A stretch of DNA of 64,000 nucleotides from contig OX411556.1 of assembly GCA_948146395.1 (NCBI GenBank), forward strand, positions 31,447,056 to 31,511,055, read 5' to 3'. The notes beneath the pieces are model-generated. The model did not search any database. It was not told the origin of the DNA and worked only from the letters and a program-made list of their open reading frames with translations. Each line of letters begins with the position of its first letter. Position 1 is the first letter of the stretch. Shown piece by piece: positions 21,401-29,933 of this stretch. This DNA comes from Fragum whitleyi (lineage: Eukaryota > Mollusca > Bivalvia > Cardiida > Cardiidae). The translations under genes were made by a program, and so were the position numbers.

Positions 21401-24400
21401 TTCACAAATAGCATCATATGTTTTGTGGAATAATTTGAATCAATAATGATTGTAATTTCCTTGTTTTATCAGAAAAGTTCGGATCATATTATAAATAGAA
21501 TATAAAATTTGTGCTCATCTAATATCGAATTTATTGAACTCGTCATCTAAAACAGATAAAAACTTGGCACAGCCTTTAGATGAAAAGTTTAAAAGATTCA
21601 GAATTCAATGACCTCTCATTCAATTTCCTCTAGATATGACTTAATGAAAGTTACCAAAATATGGGATAGTAAACAAAAGATAAAAAAAAAAATGTGTAAG
21701 TAAAGGTACAATACAGTTTAATTCATCCCTTTCCTGTTTTACAAAATTTAAGACCTGTAAAATTTCAAAATGAAAAAGAATCCATTCAGTAGGGTAGAAA
21801 ATAGTGAGGAAAAAGAAGAAATTGCAAAAATTTCTTCTTTTTTCACAATGTTTTGTCAATCATAAAATCACAGGCACGTAAAAAGCAGGGATTTAACAGC
21901 AAAGGGTTATTCGAGTAATCAACCCTCTTAACCCTTTTTATTTTATACTGATCCAAATTGAGATAGGTTACAGATGGTTACAGATGATTACAAATGAAGA
22001 TAAAAAGTTGGTGCCATTTTAAATGAAACCATGCTATAGAGTAGAAAATATTATCAAAAGGAGAATTGGCTTGTTTAGAGCATTGTTAGGAACAACTTTT
22101 CATTTACAGTAACACTTTCTAAGGAATGAAATTACAAATGAGCCTGTGTGTGAGATTTTCAACAATTACAAATATGTACAAAACAAAGACTCTGACCAGT
22201 CTGTGCATCCGCACAGTCTGTCCAGAGTCTTCACTATGCATTTAGTAGATAGATAAGGTCTCAAAGTATCTGTTGACCATCAAAAAGATGTAATGGTAGT
22301 ACTATAGAAAGAAATACTTTGAATCTATAGTTGCTCCTTCCTAAACATGACAAAAAATTTGTTAAAAGCAGCTTTATGCAGCTTTAAGTCCCCTTTAAAC
22401 TAACCACATGTACCAAACCAGAGACATAACCAAAAGAATTGACAGGCCCTGCTTTCATTCTTTTCATTCTAAGAGATGATAACTTAAGAGATACATTTGA
22501 AGCCTATTCATCTATATTGTATGTAGTGAAAACTTTTAAAAATTCATTTTCTTGGAAAGACTCCTCTGAAATGCACCTATCACAAGGGAAATAGTCAACA
22601 TGATGACTAGGCAACAAGGGTATCCCAGTTGATTCCTTTGTGTTATGATAAAAATACCAAGATTTGTAAGTCTATGCATTAAATCAGGCATTAAGATTGC
22701 GGGAGAGGTTTCACCTCAACCAGTTTAATTTTAAATGCTTCCATCAAGATTGGAGCTGCAATGGAGCATTTTAAGAGGCTGAAAAATTGGTTATAATGAA
22801 ATTACTTTTGAGTATACTGCATGAAATTGAATAATAAGATATGAAGAGAGTATTGATTTCATAGAGGTATGAAACTAAAAACCTAATTACGCTTTATGAA
22901 GATGTGAAGCCAATCAGAATGCAGGAATCTTAGTGGAAACAAATAGAATTAAATTATTTTCAAAATGAAAATTTTCGATATATTTTATGCCTTTTCCTAT
23001 GATGTGGTTACTCATTGGAATGATTTCATCAAGATTTCTTCAACATTTTATATATAGAAATGTTAGCAAATAAGTTTCTAAACTTTTTGACATTAGAAAA
23101 CAGTTTTAGTCTAGTTATACACCTCAACATCAAAAAAGACCTTTTGTATGTGATTAGATCTGAGCAAATATTAATATGTATCTGTTTGTGTTTTGCTGTA
23201 ACTTGATTGCAACGTTGTTTTGGTAAAGTAGTTTACTTGTTGACATTTTCTGCTCATGCTCAGTCATTTAAGTAAAAGCAAATAAAGAAGTAAAAAAATC
23301 CTCAATTTGACACTTTCTCAATCAACTTACAACCATTTTGTGCCGAGTGTTCAACATATTGGACTGTTGGAAAATGTCACTCAAATGTCCTGTTATTATA
23401 CCCTCCTTCCGAGAAGAGGGGGTATATTGCTTTGCACTTGTCGGTCTGTTTGTCAGTAGGTCAGTCCATCTGTAGACCGTTTTTTGTCCAGAGCATATCT
23501 CAAAGAGTATGCAAGCTAGAATCACGAAACTTCATAGGTGGATAGATCTCATTTAGGAAAAGTGCAGTGCACAAGAATCATAACTCTACTCATCATCTTT
23601 TGTGAGTTATTGCCCTTTGTTCATTTTGCCTTTATGGGAGGGGGCATTATATGTTTTACAAATATCTTATTATTTATCAAATTTTAGGTATATGCTGAAG
23701 GACAAAGACCCACATGATCCTGTGTATTTTGGTCGGCATTTTAAACCCTATGTACAGAATGGTTATATGTCGGGTGGAGCAGGCTATGTGCTCAGTAAGG
23801 AATCTCTCAATGTGAGTATACCAGTCTACAACAGAAAGGTCAAAGTGAAGTTTTTTTTAGCTTATCAGGGGCGTCAATTACAGATTATTTTCAGTTTTAT
23901 CAATTTTAGATAAGTCTACACAATGTTGTCATTTCATATGAAACGAACTTTAACAGTATTAACCAAGTTTCCAAATAATTTTCATTAGGAAACCTTGGTC
24001 AACATGAAAGATCATGAGTAGGGAAATGTTGTAGAAGTATAAAGGGTCAACTACCTTGATGGAGTGGACCTGTAATACTTCTGCAACATTTTGGAAGTCA
24101 TAAACTTAAACAGTGTTAACCAAGGTTTCCTAAAGGTTTCATTGAGAAACCTTGGTTAACATTGTAAAAGATCACAAGTTCAGTTTTGGGGTTCACTACC
24201 TTAAAAGTAGCCCTGGATTATATAAAATCTGTACTTCAGTAATTACATCTCATACTAAACCCAGAGTATTCCTACATTTGCTGGAGATAAAGGCAAAGTT
24301 CAGACTGTCCTTTGTAAAACAGAAAATAAGGTGTTTTTCTTTCCTTCATAAAAGCTTACAGCTCCAGCAAACTATTGTTAACTTTAATTCTGGTGTAGAT

Positions 24401-27400
24401 TCTTCAATAAAAAATGATATTCTATTTACACTAATTTGAATATCTATGTAAATTATGACCAGAACCTTTACGCTATTGACAATATTTTAATGCCCCGACA
24501 TTGAAAGACTTGGGGCATATTGTTTTACCATTGTCTGTCTTTCTGTTGGTCTGTCTGTTGGTCTGTCTGTTCTGTCTGCACAACTTAACAAAAAAATTAA
24601 AATTGTCAATCAATTCAACCCTATTGAAGATATAAGGACAATCCAATGTATTTGGTAAGATGTTAGAATTAAATGATATATATGCATCTGCTGATTTCAA
24701 AGTCTAGGTTTTAGGTCATGTAACAAGGTCAAGGTCATCTGTATAGGTCAAATTACTCAAAAACTTAACCAAGATTTAACATTGACATATCTTCCAGCTT
24801 ATTCAAGATGCAAGCCTCATATTTGGCAAGGTGATAGATCTCAATTGATATTCATCTTCTAATAGTATGGTCTAGGTCATTTGACAATTTCAAGGTCATC
24901 TGACCAGGTCAAACTACTCAGAAACTTTACTAAAAAAGTTTTATTACCAATATCTTCAAGCCTACTTTAGCTCCAAACCCAATATTTTGCTTGCTGATAG
25001 ATCTCTATATGGTGCATCTGTAGATTATCAGTGTTTTTCTCTCCTTTGACTGTTTGCATAAAAAGGACCAATTCTCAATGCCAAAAAGTGACATTTTTTT
25101 CGTTATGTCATGAAAAAAAATCCAAGCATATCCAGGTCGATGACCTCTCCAAACTCTTGAATTGAATATTAAGAATTAAACATATATTTTCTCAAGTTAA
25201 TTTTAATCGAATGTCTTTAGAGACTAAGAAAATTTCATTTTGATCAGAAATTGTACACAATACTAAAGTTTTTTTTCCAAAACTACTTAAATAAAATTTT
25301 TCCCTATTTTTGTGATAATAGTCCTAATATGCCTGTTTTTGGACCTGACCCTAAAGCCAGAGAAAAAAACCTAGTAGAAACCAAGTTTGAGGTCATGTGA
25401 TAAGTTCAAGGTCATTTGACAATGACAAAGTTCTTTAAAAGTTTATATCCAGTTTATTCAGTTCTACTCGAGATAAATTCCTCATAATTGGCATGATGAA
25501 AGATCTCAGTGATGAGCATCCATAGATATCAAGGTCAAGGTCAGGTAACGAGGGCAAGGTCATGTATTGAGTTCAACATTTTGTGAAAAATGCTCTTACT
25601 GGAGCATTTGTATCACAAACCAACTTGTTTAAATTTATCTATTAGAATTTTACACCAAAGATATAAAACACTGTGTATAATGAAATCTCCTCATCCATTT
25701 TGACGTAATTTACTCAATTACAAAGCAGCTTTCATATGAGCTCTATGCTCATTTGCATAGTAAAAATATATAATTAAGGTAGTGGATCCATAATTGTTCT
25801 GCAACGTTTGGAAAGTATTTAACTTTAACAGTGTTAACTGAGGTTTCCTAATGATATTCATTAGGAAACCATGGTCAACATTGTGAAAAATCATGAGTTC
25901 CAAAATGTTGCGGAACTATTATGGGACCATTGTCTTAACAGGAATCTTTCACTCCTATTGGGGTTGTTCGTATTTTAAATGACTATTTTAGAGGTTATAT
26001 TCTGGCCTACAAGATCCACATAAGTGTCGAGGGGACGGGGGAGGAGCTGAAGATCTAGAAATGGGTCGCTGTTTACAGGCTGTGGGCGTGAAACCTGGGG
26101 ACTCCAGGGATGAGCTAGAGAGAGAAAGATTCCATCCATTTGTACCAGAACACCACCTGATTCCAGATATATTACCCAAAGACATGTGGTATTGGGCTTA
26201 TAACTTCCATCCTGCTAAACAGGTGGGTATTGCAACCAAGCAATGGCACTAAGTGGTGCAGTTAATCCACAGATGAATATTCCAAATTGTTGGAATTCCA
26301 ACCATTGACCTCTCAGTCCCAACACAAGTGCTCTAATATGTAGCTATAAAAGCAAGCTTGTATGGCAAGACAGTATAAATATATCTTATACACAACCTGG
26401 CTAAAAACACCCCCTCAAAAAAAGATTCAACATCATCAACTACCTAGTCACATAACCACCACCTCCTGTAGGTTATTTACGTTGGGTCCCAAATGTTACC
26501 CTTAATATCTGCCTCCAGGGAAAAGTTCATAACCACGATATTCATTAAATGGAATTTCTTACTTAGTTAATATTGATAACTACTCCAACCTAGCTCTTAA
26601 ATTGGTCAAGCATGGCTGTCCTCTGACAGCTCTTTTTTAAGTACATAGATCAAACTGACAGATTTGGTCTATATTTAGAATTCTGAATATAATTGTAAAG
26701 CAATCGATAATGGTTATTGTAGTTGAAAACGACAACAACAACAACTACTACTGAGATTGAAAAATATCCACCCAGATCAGCATGCATATTTTGCAGAGGC
26801 TATCCAAGGTTAATATATGTTGCTTTTCATAGATCAAGGGATTAGTGCAAAACTATTGCAGGAGCTTATATATTAAGGTATAGACCCATAATAGATCTGC
26901 AACATTTTGGAAGTAATGAACTTTAACAGTGTTGACCGAGGTTTCCTAATGATTTTCATAAAGAAACTCGGTTTACACATTTAAAGTTCACTACTCCAAA
27001 ACCGTTGCGGAAGAATACAGGTCCACTACCTTAATAATCACTCAAAGTAGTTTTGCTCTGACCTTTTCAGATGCTTGCATTTTAACTTGGCTTTTTACAG
27101 AGAAAACCCAAGATTGTCATAAACCTGGCCTCATTGGCATAGGTTTTAAAAGCATTGGTGTGACAAGCTTTAACATGGGTCTTACCTCATTACTATTCTA
27201 GTCACGAAACTGAATATATGTCTTCACCATCACACAAACTATCCAGACTATAAAGGCCGATAACGCAAATTTAGTCTTTTTAAACAAGTTATGTCTCTTT
27301 TTCGACTTAGATTTTTTGCACAATCCAGGACTTGCAGCCAAGTGTTGGCACCTGTGGGTGGTGATCTTGTTTGAGTGAGGATTCACGTAGTAGAGTTAGT

Positions 27401-28400
27401 TACATCGTGAAATTGACTCTTATCTCCATCAAAACCATTCTAAATCACTCACTCAGCGCTCCATTCATTCATTCCAAACACTCTTTCAAACCATTCAAAA
27501 ACACTCCAAAATCACTAAAAAGATACAATGAACAACTACATTTAGAATTAACGCATAGCGAGAAAAAAAATTGCAATTTCACCATCATATTTGAATTTAT
27601 AAGTGCCTGTTTTGTTCTTGAAGAAATGGAAAGCTATTTATAGAAGTTGTATACATATTTCATTAAAGGGAGGTAATTAATATTGCTAATTTTGTTCATT
27701 TGGAACAAAAGTAGCAATATTGGATTACCTCCCTTTAATTTCACTCAAAACTCGCCTCACACTCATTCAATTTCATTCTGAAATCATTCCAAAATCACTC
27801 ATCTTGTCAATTTCAGGCTGTTGTTAACTGTAATTTCTAATTTTATTTCAGGGACCAAACTGCTGCAGTGATTACGCAATCAGCTTCCATTATGTCTCGC
27901 CAAATATGATGTATGTTCTAGAATATACAGTATACCACCTGAAACCGTACGGCCATAACACCGTGCTTAAACTCGTCTGTGATAAAAATGATACCAAGTC
28001 TGTTGAAAATGATAGTAGTAGTAGTAGTAGTAGCAGCAATAATAATATAACAGAAACTATTGTTAAAAACGAAGCAACGCAGAAAATAACATTGAATAAA
28101 ACTGATAATATTGATTCTAATGCAATTGATAGTAAACAAATTGAAAAGAAAGAGAGTATTAAAAATTTAAAAAGGCAAATTAATGAGCCTTTGGTTGGTA
28201 GTGTTTCCTTGGGTGAAAAGCAAATACCTCAGAATTTTAAAAGTGAAATTTCTCATTCAAATATTATAAATAATAGATTAAATATTATTAAAGAGATAAA
28301 CCAGGGTCCTAGTCCAATTCAGAGAAAAGTAAATAAAAAGAAAAATAAACTTAGTGGAATTTTTCGTAATAAAAATCTTTTACCAGAAAGAATATCTTGA
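15184..28400 (+). CDS. C1GALT1: C1GALT1-like core-1 beta-1,3-galactosyltransferase (six coding exons)
   Basis: Adds beta-1,3-galactose from UDP-Gal to GalNAc-Ser/Thr, making the core-1 O-glycan (T antigen) in the Golgi. The spliced CDS (15184-15433, 18934-19068, 21022-21205, 23688-23811, 25992-26222, 27852-28400) encodes 490 aa. Visible parts: a short cytosolic N-terminus and signal-anchor helix (about 12-33), a stem, KVLCWVMT (98-105), [10 protein letters not shown] (116-125), the metal-binding ADDDTY (178-183), [11 protein letters not shown] (216-226), EDLEMGRC (251-258), [10 protein letters not shown] (278-287), WYWAYN (297-302), CC (312-313) and FHYV (320-323). These match animal T-synthases. 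After about residue 351 it has a ~139-aa Ser/Asn/Lys/Glu-rich tail, so it is longer than the ~363-aa human enzyme. The ATG at 15184 is preferred: the in-frame codon at 15172 is TTG, and A is at -3 of the ATG. A T-synthase needs the chaperone Cosmc in vertebrates; none is seen here. Confidence 0.95.
16021..16788. mobile_element. hAT-like non-autonomous element (HAT-h)
   Basis: 768 bp. The left end is CAGACATGGGGAAGATC and the right end the complement of CAGTCATGGCAAAGACC. It is flanked by TTCAGG at 16015-16020 and 16789-16794; the longer string TGTTCAGG is also shared if the ends are shifted. Subterminal repeats of CTGTCAGACCGA (16035-16115) and TCGGAC/GTCCGA (16710-16775) are present. The CAG ends with 6-8 bp duplications suggest hAT. 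There is no transposase. Confidence 0.75.
17495..17555. repeat. Hairpin related to MITE-D
   Basis: Inverted repeat with arms GGAAACATTGTGGAAAGTGA and the complement of GGAACATTGTGGTAAGTGA. A second related hairpin (GAATTGCTTGTAACAAGC) lies at about 17730-17750. Confidence 0.6.
17930..18295. mobile_element. Possible MITE with GGTTGTGAAATTC-type ends
   Basis: The left end reads GGGTTGTGAAATTCCCATG. The right end is complementary to CATGGGTGTGGAAATGC. Internal repeated words include GGACAAGT, ACTTGTCC and GACAAGTAG. No target duplication was recognised, so the call is tentative. Confidence 0.4.
18934..19068 (+). CDS. C1GALT1: C1GALT1-like coding exon 2
   Basis: 135 bp, phase 1 in and phase 1 out. 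The acceptor is TTTTTAATTTCAG and the donor GGTAAATATT. It encodes residues 84-128 with KVLCWVMT and [10 protein letters not shown], the entry to the GT31 catalytic fold. Confidence 0.93.
19069..21021 (+). other. Intron 2 of the C1GALT1-like gene
   Basis: 1953 bp, GT-AG. Mostly AT-rich sequence with no recognised gene. The segment at about 20320-20740 carries repeated AGGAGTC words and a MITE-D-like GAAGAAATTGCTTGTTATAAG hairpin remnant. Confidence 0.7.
21022..21205 (+). CDS. C1GALT1: C1GALT1-like coding exon 3 (DDD motif)
   Basis: 184 bp, phase 1 in and phase 2 out. The acceptor is TTAATACTTCAG and the donor AGGTAAAG. It encodes [24 protein letters not shown] and the manganese-binding [12 protein letters not shown]. 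The internal ATG at 21027 is not a start codon. Confidence 0.95.
21717..21910 (-). mobile_element. MITE-D copy in intron 3 (reverse)
   Basis: Reverse-oriented member of the TTAACCCTTTGCTGTTTAA family. It shows CCCTTTCCTGTTTTAC at one end, AGCAAAGGGTTA at the other, GTAAAAAGCAGGG, and the central GAAGAAATTGC/TTTCTTC hairpin with a shortened loop. Confidence 0.75.
22185..22240. repeat. Dispersed hairpin repeat (AAGACTCTG...CAGAGTCTT)
   Basis: Stem-loop with arms AAGACTCTGACCAGTCTGTGC and GCACAGTCTGTCCAGAGTCTT, separated by about two bases (ATCC centre). It recurs at about 50745-50795 and 59195-59245, and in inverted, degraded form at about 36855-36905. It is always followed by the phrase AGATAGATAAGGTCTCAA or its complement, so it is part of a longer dispersed repeat. 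Confidence 0.7.
23395..23660 (+). mobile_element. U-type repeat element next to exon 4
   Basis: Starts with a hairpin (ATACCCTCCTTC and GAAGAGGGGGTAT around 23398-23424), followed by a GTCGGTCTGTTTGTC tract. It then has the usual AATCACGAAACTTCATAGG-type body and ends near GGGAGGGGGCATTATATG at about 23660. It is one of four families here sharing a hairpin-plus-GTCYGTCY architecture. It ends about 25 bp before the exon 4 acceptor. Confidence 0.55.
23688..23811 (+). CDS. C1GALT1: C1GALT1-like coding exon 4
   Basis: 124 bp, phase 2 in and phase 0 out. The acceptor is CAAATTTTAG and the donor TGTGAGTA. It encodes [20 protein letters not shown] and [12 protein letters not shown]. Repeat sequence runs to within about 25 bp of the acceptor. 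Confidence 0.95.
23940..24205. mobile_element. Two adjoining PAL palindromes (copies 2 and 3)
   Basis: The first (about 23940-24058) is a truncated palindrome around CATTAGGAAACCTTGGTCAA. The second (about 24050-24204) is full length, from CTACCTTGATGGAGTGGACC to GGTTCACTACCTTAA, with centre ACCAAGGTTTCCTAAAGG and GAAACCTTGGTTAAC. Confidence 0.7.
24480..25570 (+). mobile_element. T-type element with ~162-bp units rich in AGGTCA
   Basis: Starts with a TGCCCCGACA...CTTGGGGCA hairpin (about 24491-24520). A GTCTGTCTTTCTGTTGGTCT tract follows, then a tandem unit. The phrase AAGGTCATCTG-N4-AGGTCAAA-TTACTC recurs at about 24730 and 24892, a spacing of ~162 bp. The rest is decayed, with further AAGGTCATTTGAC and TCAAGGTCAAGGTCAGG stretches to 25570. 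At least eight AGGTCA words are present. Confidence 0.6.
25774..25938. mobile_element. PAL palindrome, copy 4
   Basis: Runs from TAAGGTAGTGGATCC to the diverged complement GGGACCATTGTCTTA. Centre GAGGTTTCCTAATGATATTC and ATTAGGAAACCATGG. It ends 53 bp upstream of exon 5. Confidence 0.75.
25992..26222 (+). CDS. C1GALT1: C1GALT1-like coding exon 5
   Basis: 231 bp, phase 0 at both ends. The acceptor is GACTATTTTAG and the donor AGGTGGGT. It encodes the EDLEMGRC acidic motif (probable catalytic-base region by family comparison), [18 protein letters not shown] and [10 protein letters not shown]. Confidence 0.95.
26873..27034. mobile_element. PAL palindrome, copy 5
   Basis: Runs from TTAAGGTATAGACCC to GTCCACTACCTTAA. 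Centre GACCGAGGTTTCCTAATG and AAGAAACTCGG. Arms are about 75 bp with scattered mismatches. Confidence 0.75.
27394..27831 (+). mobile_element. MITE-A copy 5, abutting the exon 6 acceptor
   Basis: Full-length copy with left end GTTAGTTACATCGTGAAATT and right end GTTGTTAACTGTAA. The internal stem-loop has arms GGGAGGTAATTAATATTGC and GCAATATTGGATTACCTCCC. The right inverted repeat ends 20 bp before exon 6 and contains a TTAAC branch-point-like word at 27824-27828. Confidence 0.85.
27852..28400 (+). CDS. C1GALT1: C1GALT1-like terminal coding exon 6
   Basis: 549 bp including the stop. It encodes [15 protein letters not shown] and the end of the catalytic domain ([10 protein letters not shown]). 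From about residue 352 it continues into a low-complexity tail containing eight consecutive Ser codons (six AGT, two AGC), three Asn and an NIT sequon. The tail is poor in Trp and Cys and looks disordered. The acceptor TTTTATTTCAG lies 20 bp after a MITE-A copy. Confidence 0.95.
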   Translation, partial: GPNCCSDYAISFHYVSPNMMYVLEYTVYHLKPYGHNTVLKLVCDKNDTKSVENDSSSSSSSSNNNITETIVKNEATQKITLNKTDNIDSNAIDSKQIEKKESIKNLKRQINEPLVGSVSLGEKQIPQNFKSEISHSNIINNRLNIIKEINQGPSPIQRKVNKKKNKLSGIFRNKNLLPERIS

Positions 28401-29008
28401 ATAGTTTTTGTCTAGTTAGAAATAGGCTAAATCTGCAATTTTCATATTGATAGGAAAGTCTAGATATGATTCTAAAATTGTTGTTCTTTACCAAAACCCT
28501 ATGTTTTAGGTCTCATTTACAGTGGATTTTGAATGAGTTGTCATTAAATACTGAATCTATGAAATGAGTCATCATTAAAGAGATAATAACGAGGCTTTTC
28601 AGAGACAGCAATTTTATCAATTTCGTATGCTATTATCACAAGTTTGATATTCCATTTATAATATGACCTGAATTTTCGCTGTTAATCGAGGAAATTCCAG
28701 AAATTTATCAATTAAAGTAAGTCCACAAAACATATAACCCTGCCTGCAAAATTACAAAAGCAAAACGTTATGACGTCATTTTAAAAAAACTGAAATGCAC
28801 CATTGCTATACGTTCTTAGCTCATTTGCATGATTTTTCCACTAATTTAATAACACCCTTGCAATATCAAAAATATTCAATGGATTTTTTTCACTCACTCA
28901 AAGTAGGTCACGTTTTAAGTTTCATCTCAATGACATGGTTCAAATTAGCACCTTATAACAAAATACTTGCATCAAAGTTAGATAGAAGATATTTGTATGT
29001 TTTAGTGT
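28401..29008 (+). other. Presumptive 3' UTR and downstream flank of the C1GALT1-like gene
   Basis: No canonical AATAAA was seen. ATTAAA variants occur at about 28533, 28563 and 28711 and could act as poly(A) signals. The transcript end is unknown. Confidence 0.35.
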
Positions 29009-29335
29009 AGGATCCATTCATATTTCATTGAGTGAGCAGTAAGAGCTGTATTTTCATGATTGGCAGAGCCACTTGTAAAAAAAATAGCTTATGTTGTTCA
29101 TGAAATGAAATATATCAAGGGATCTTTATCGAAAAATAATCGATTATTCTATTTCTTTAATGCAAAAATGAGACAAAATTTGATAATTCTATGACATATT
29201 TTCTTAAAGCTCGGAATTTTGCATGTGATTGCTATGCAATGTTCATGGTGACATCACTAATTTGGATCCGCATTGAAGATGTCGAATAGGATCTACCATT
29301 ATTCTTTGATAAAACATTGAAAAGCAGAAAAGAAA
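29009..29335 (+). mobile_element. CRE-hairpin element, copy 1 (decayed)
   Basis: Matches the other copies in CATTTCATTGAGTGA, AAAATAGCTTATGTTGTTCA, AATCGATTATTCTATTTC and GCAAAAATGAGACAAAA. The two CRE octamers are mutated here (GTGACATCAC and GATGTCGAATAGG). Confidence 0.65.
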
Positions 29336-29933
29336 TTAAAATTAACCCTGTCTTTCTCTGATGATTTTATATTGATAGATCAGTATAAAACTATTACTTG
29401 AAGTTCCCTAGCTTTGCACTTACCTCTTGGTTTGCAGTTGGAAGTTTTATACCCATGATCTTCCCATTTAAAAAGATGTAAACTGCAATTTAGACAGCAG
29501 AATCATTCTGGAAAACTAAAACATTAAAACTGATTGATTGGACCAGATAGTATTTGCAATCATTTTAGAAACCCATTTATTCTCAAGTTGAAAAATAGTG
29601 GCAAAAATAGAAAATATTTTCAACAAAAAAAAGGAAAAAGAAGCAAAAATTGGCCTCACAGATTGAAAAGTTAGTCCCATATTTGATAGGCTTGCATGTG
29701 TAGAATTACATTAATCAAAAATAAGAAATTTTGTGGTAAAATGAGAAATTGCTATTAAGCAATTTCTCAATTTCCTAAAATATTTTCTACCGTTAAGGGG
29801 ACCAATATTCATAATAATGATATTTCATAACGTTTTTTAAGTTTTCTTATTAAGTCATCAAATAAACAACCAATGCCTTTACTATTGTGTATTGCATTGA
29901 AATCATTGTAAACTTATGCATTCAACACCTTTT
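29336..29933. other. Stretch with no recognised gene
   Basis: AT-rich. A hairpin GAGAAATTGCTATTAAGC with AGCAATTTCTC near 29740-29770 resembles the MITE-D core. Confidence 0.45.

Larger units (their letters stand above)
21206..23687 (+). other. Intron 3 of the C1GALT1-like gene
   Basis: 2482 bp, GT-AG. It holds a reverse MITE-D copy, a 20-bp-arm hairpin repeat near 22185-22235 and a U-type repeat ending just before exon 4. A TGACGTCA octamer occurs at 21376-21383. Confidence 0.7.
23812..25991 (+). other. Intron 4 of the C1GALT1-like gene
   Basis: 2180 bp, GT-AG, nearly all repeats: two adjoining PAL copies, one T-type tandem-repeat element and a third PAL copy 54 bp before exon 5. Confidence 0.75.
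26223..27851 (+). other. Intron 5 of the C1GALT1-like gene
   Basis: 1629 bp, GT-AG. It holds a PAL copy and a full-length MITE-A that fills the last 440 bp up to 20 bp before exon 6. No other gene was seen. Confidence 0.75.

Noticed and set aside
27906..28400. Separate 164-codon gene starting at 27906
   Set aside because: It is the in-frame continuation of exon 6. The acceptor at 27851 and the upstream [15 protein letters not shown] codons show the exon starts at 27852.
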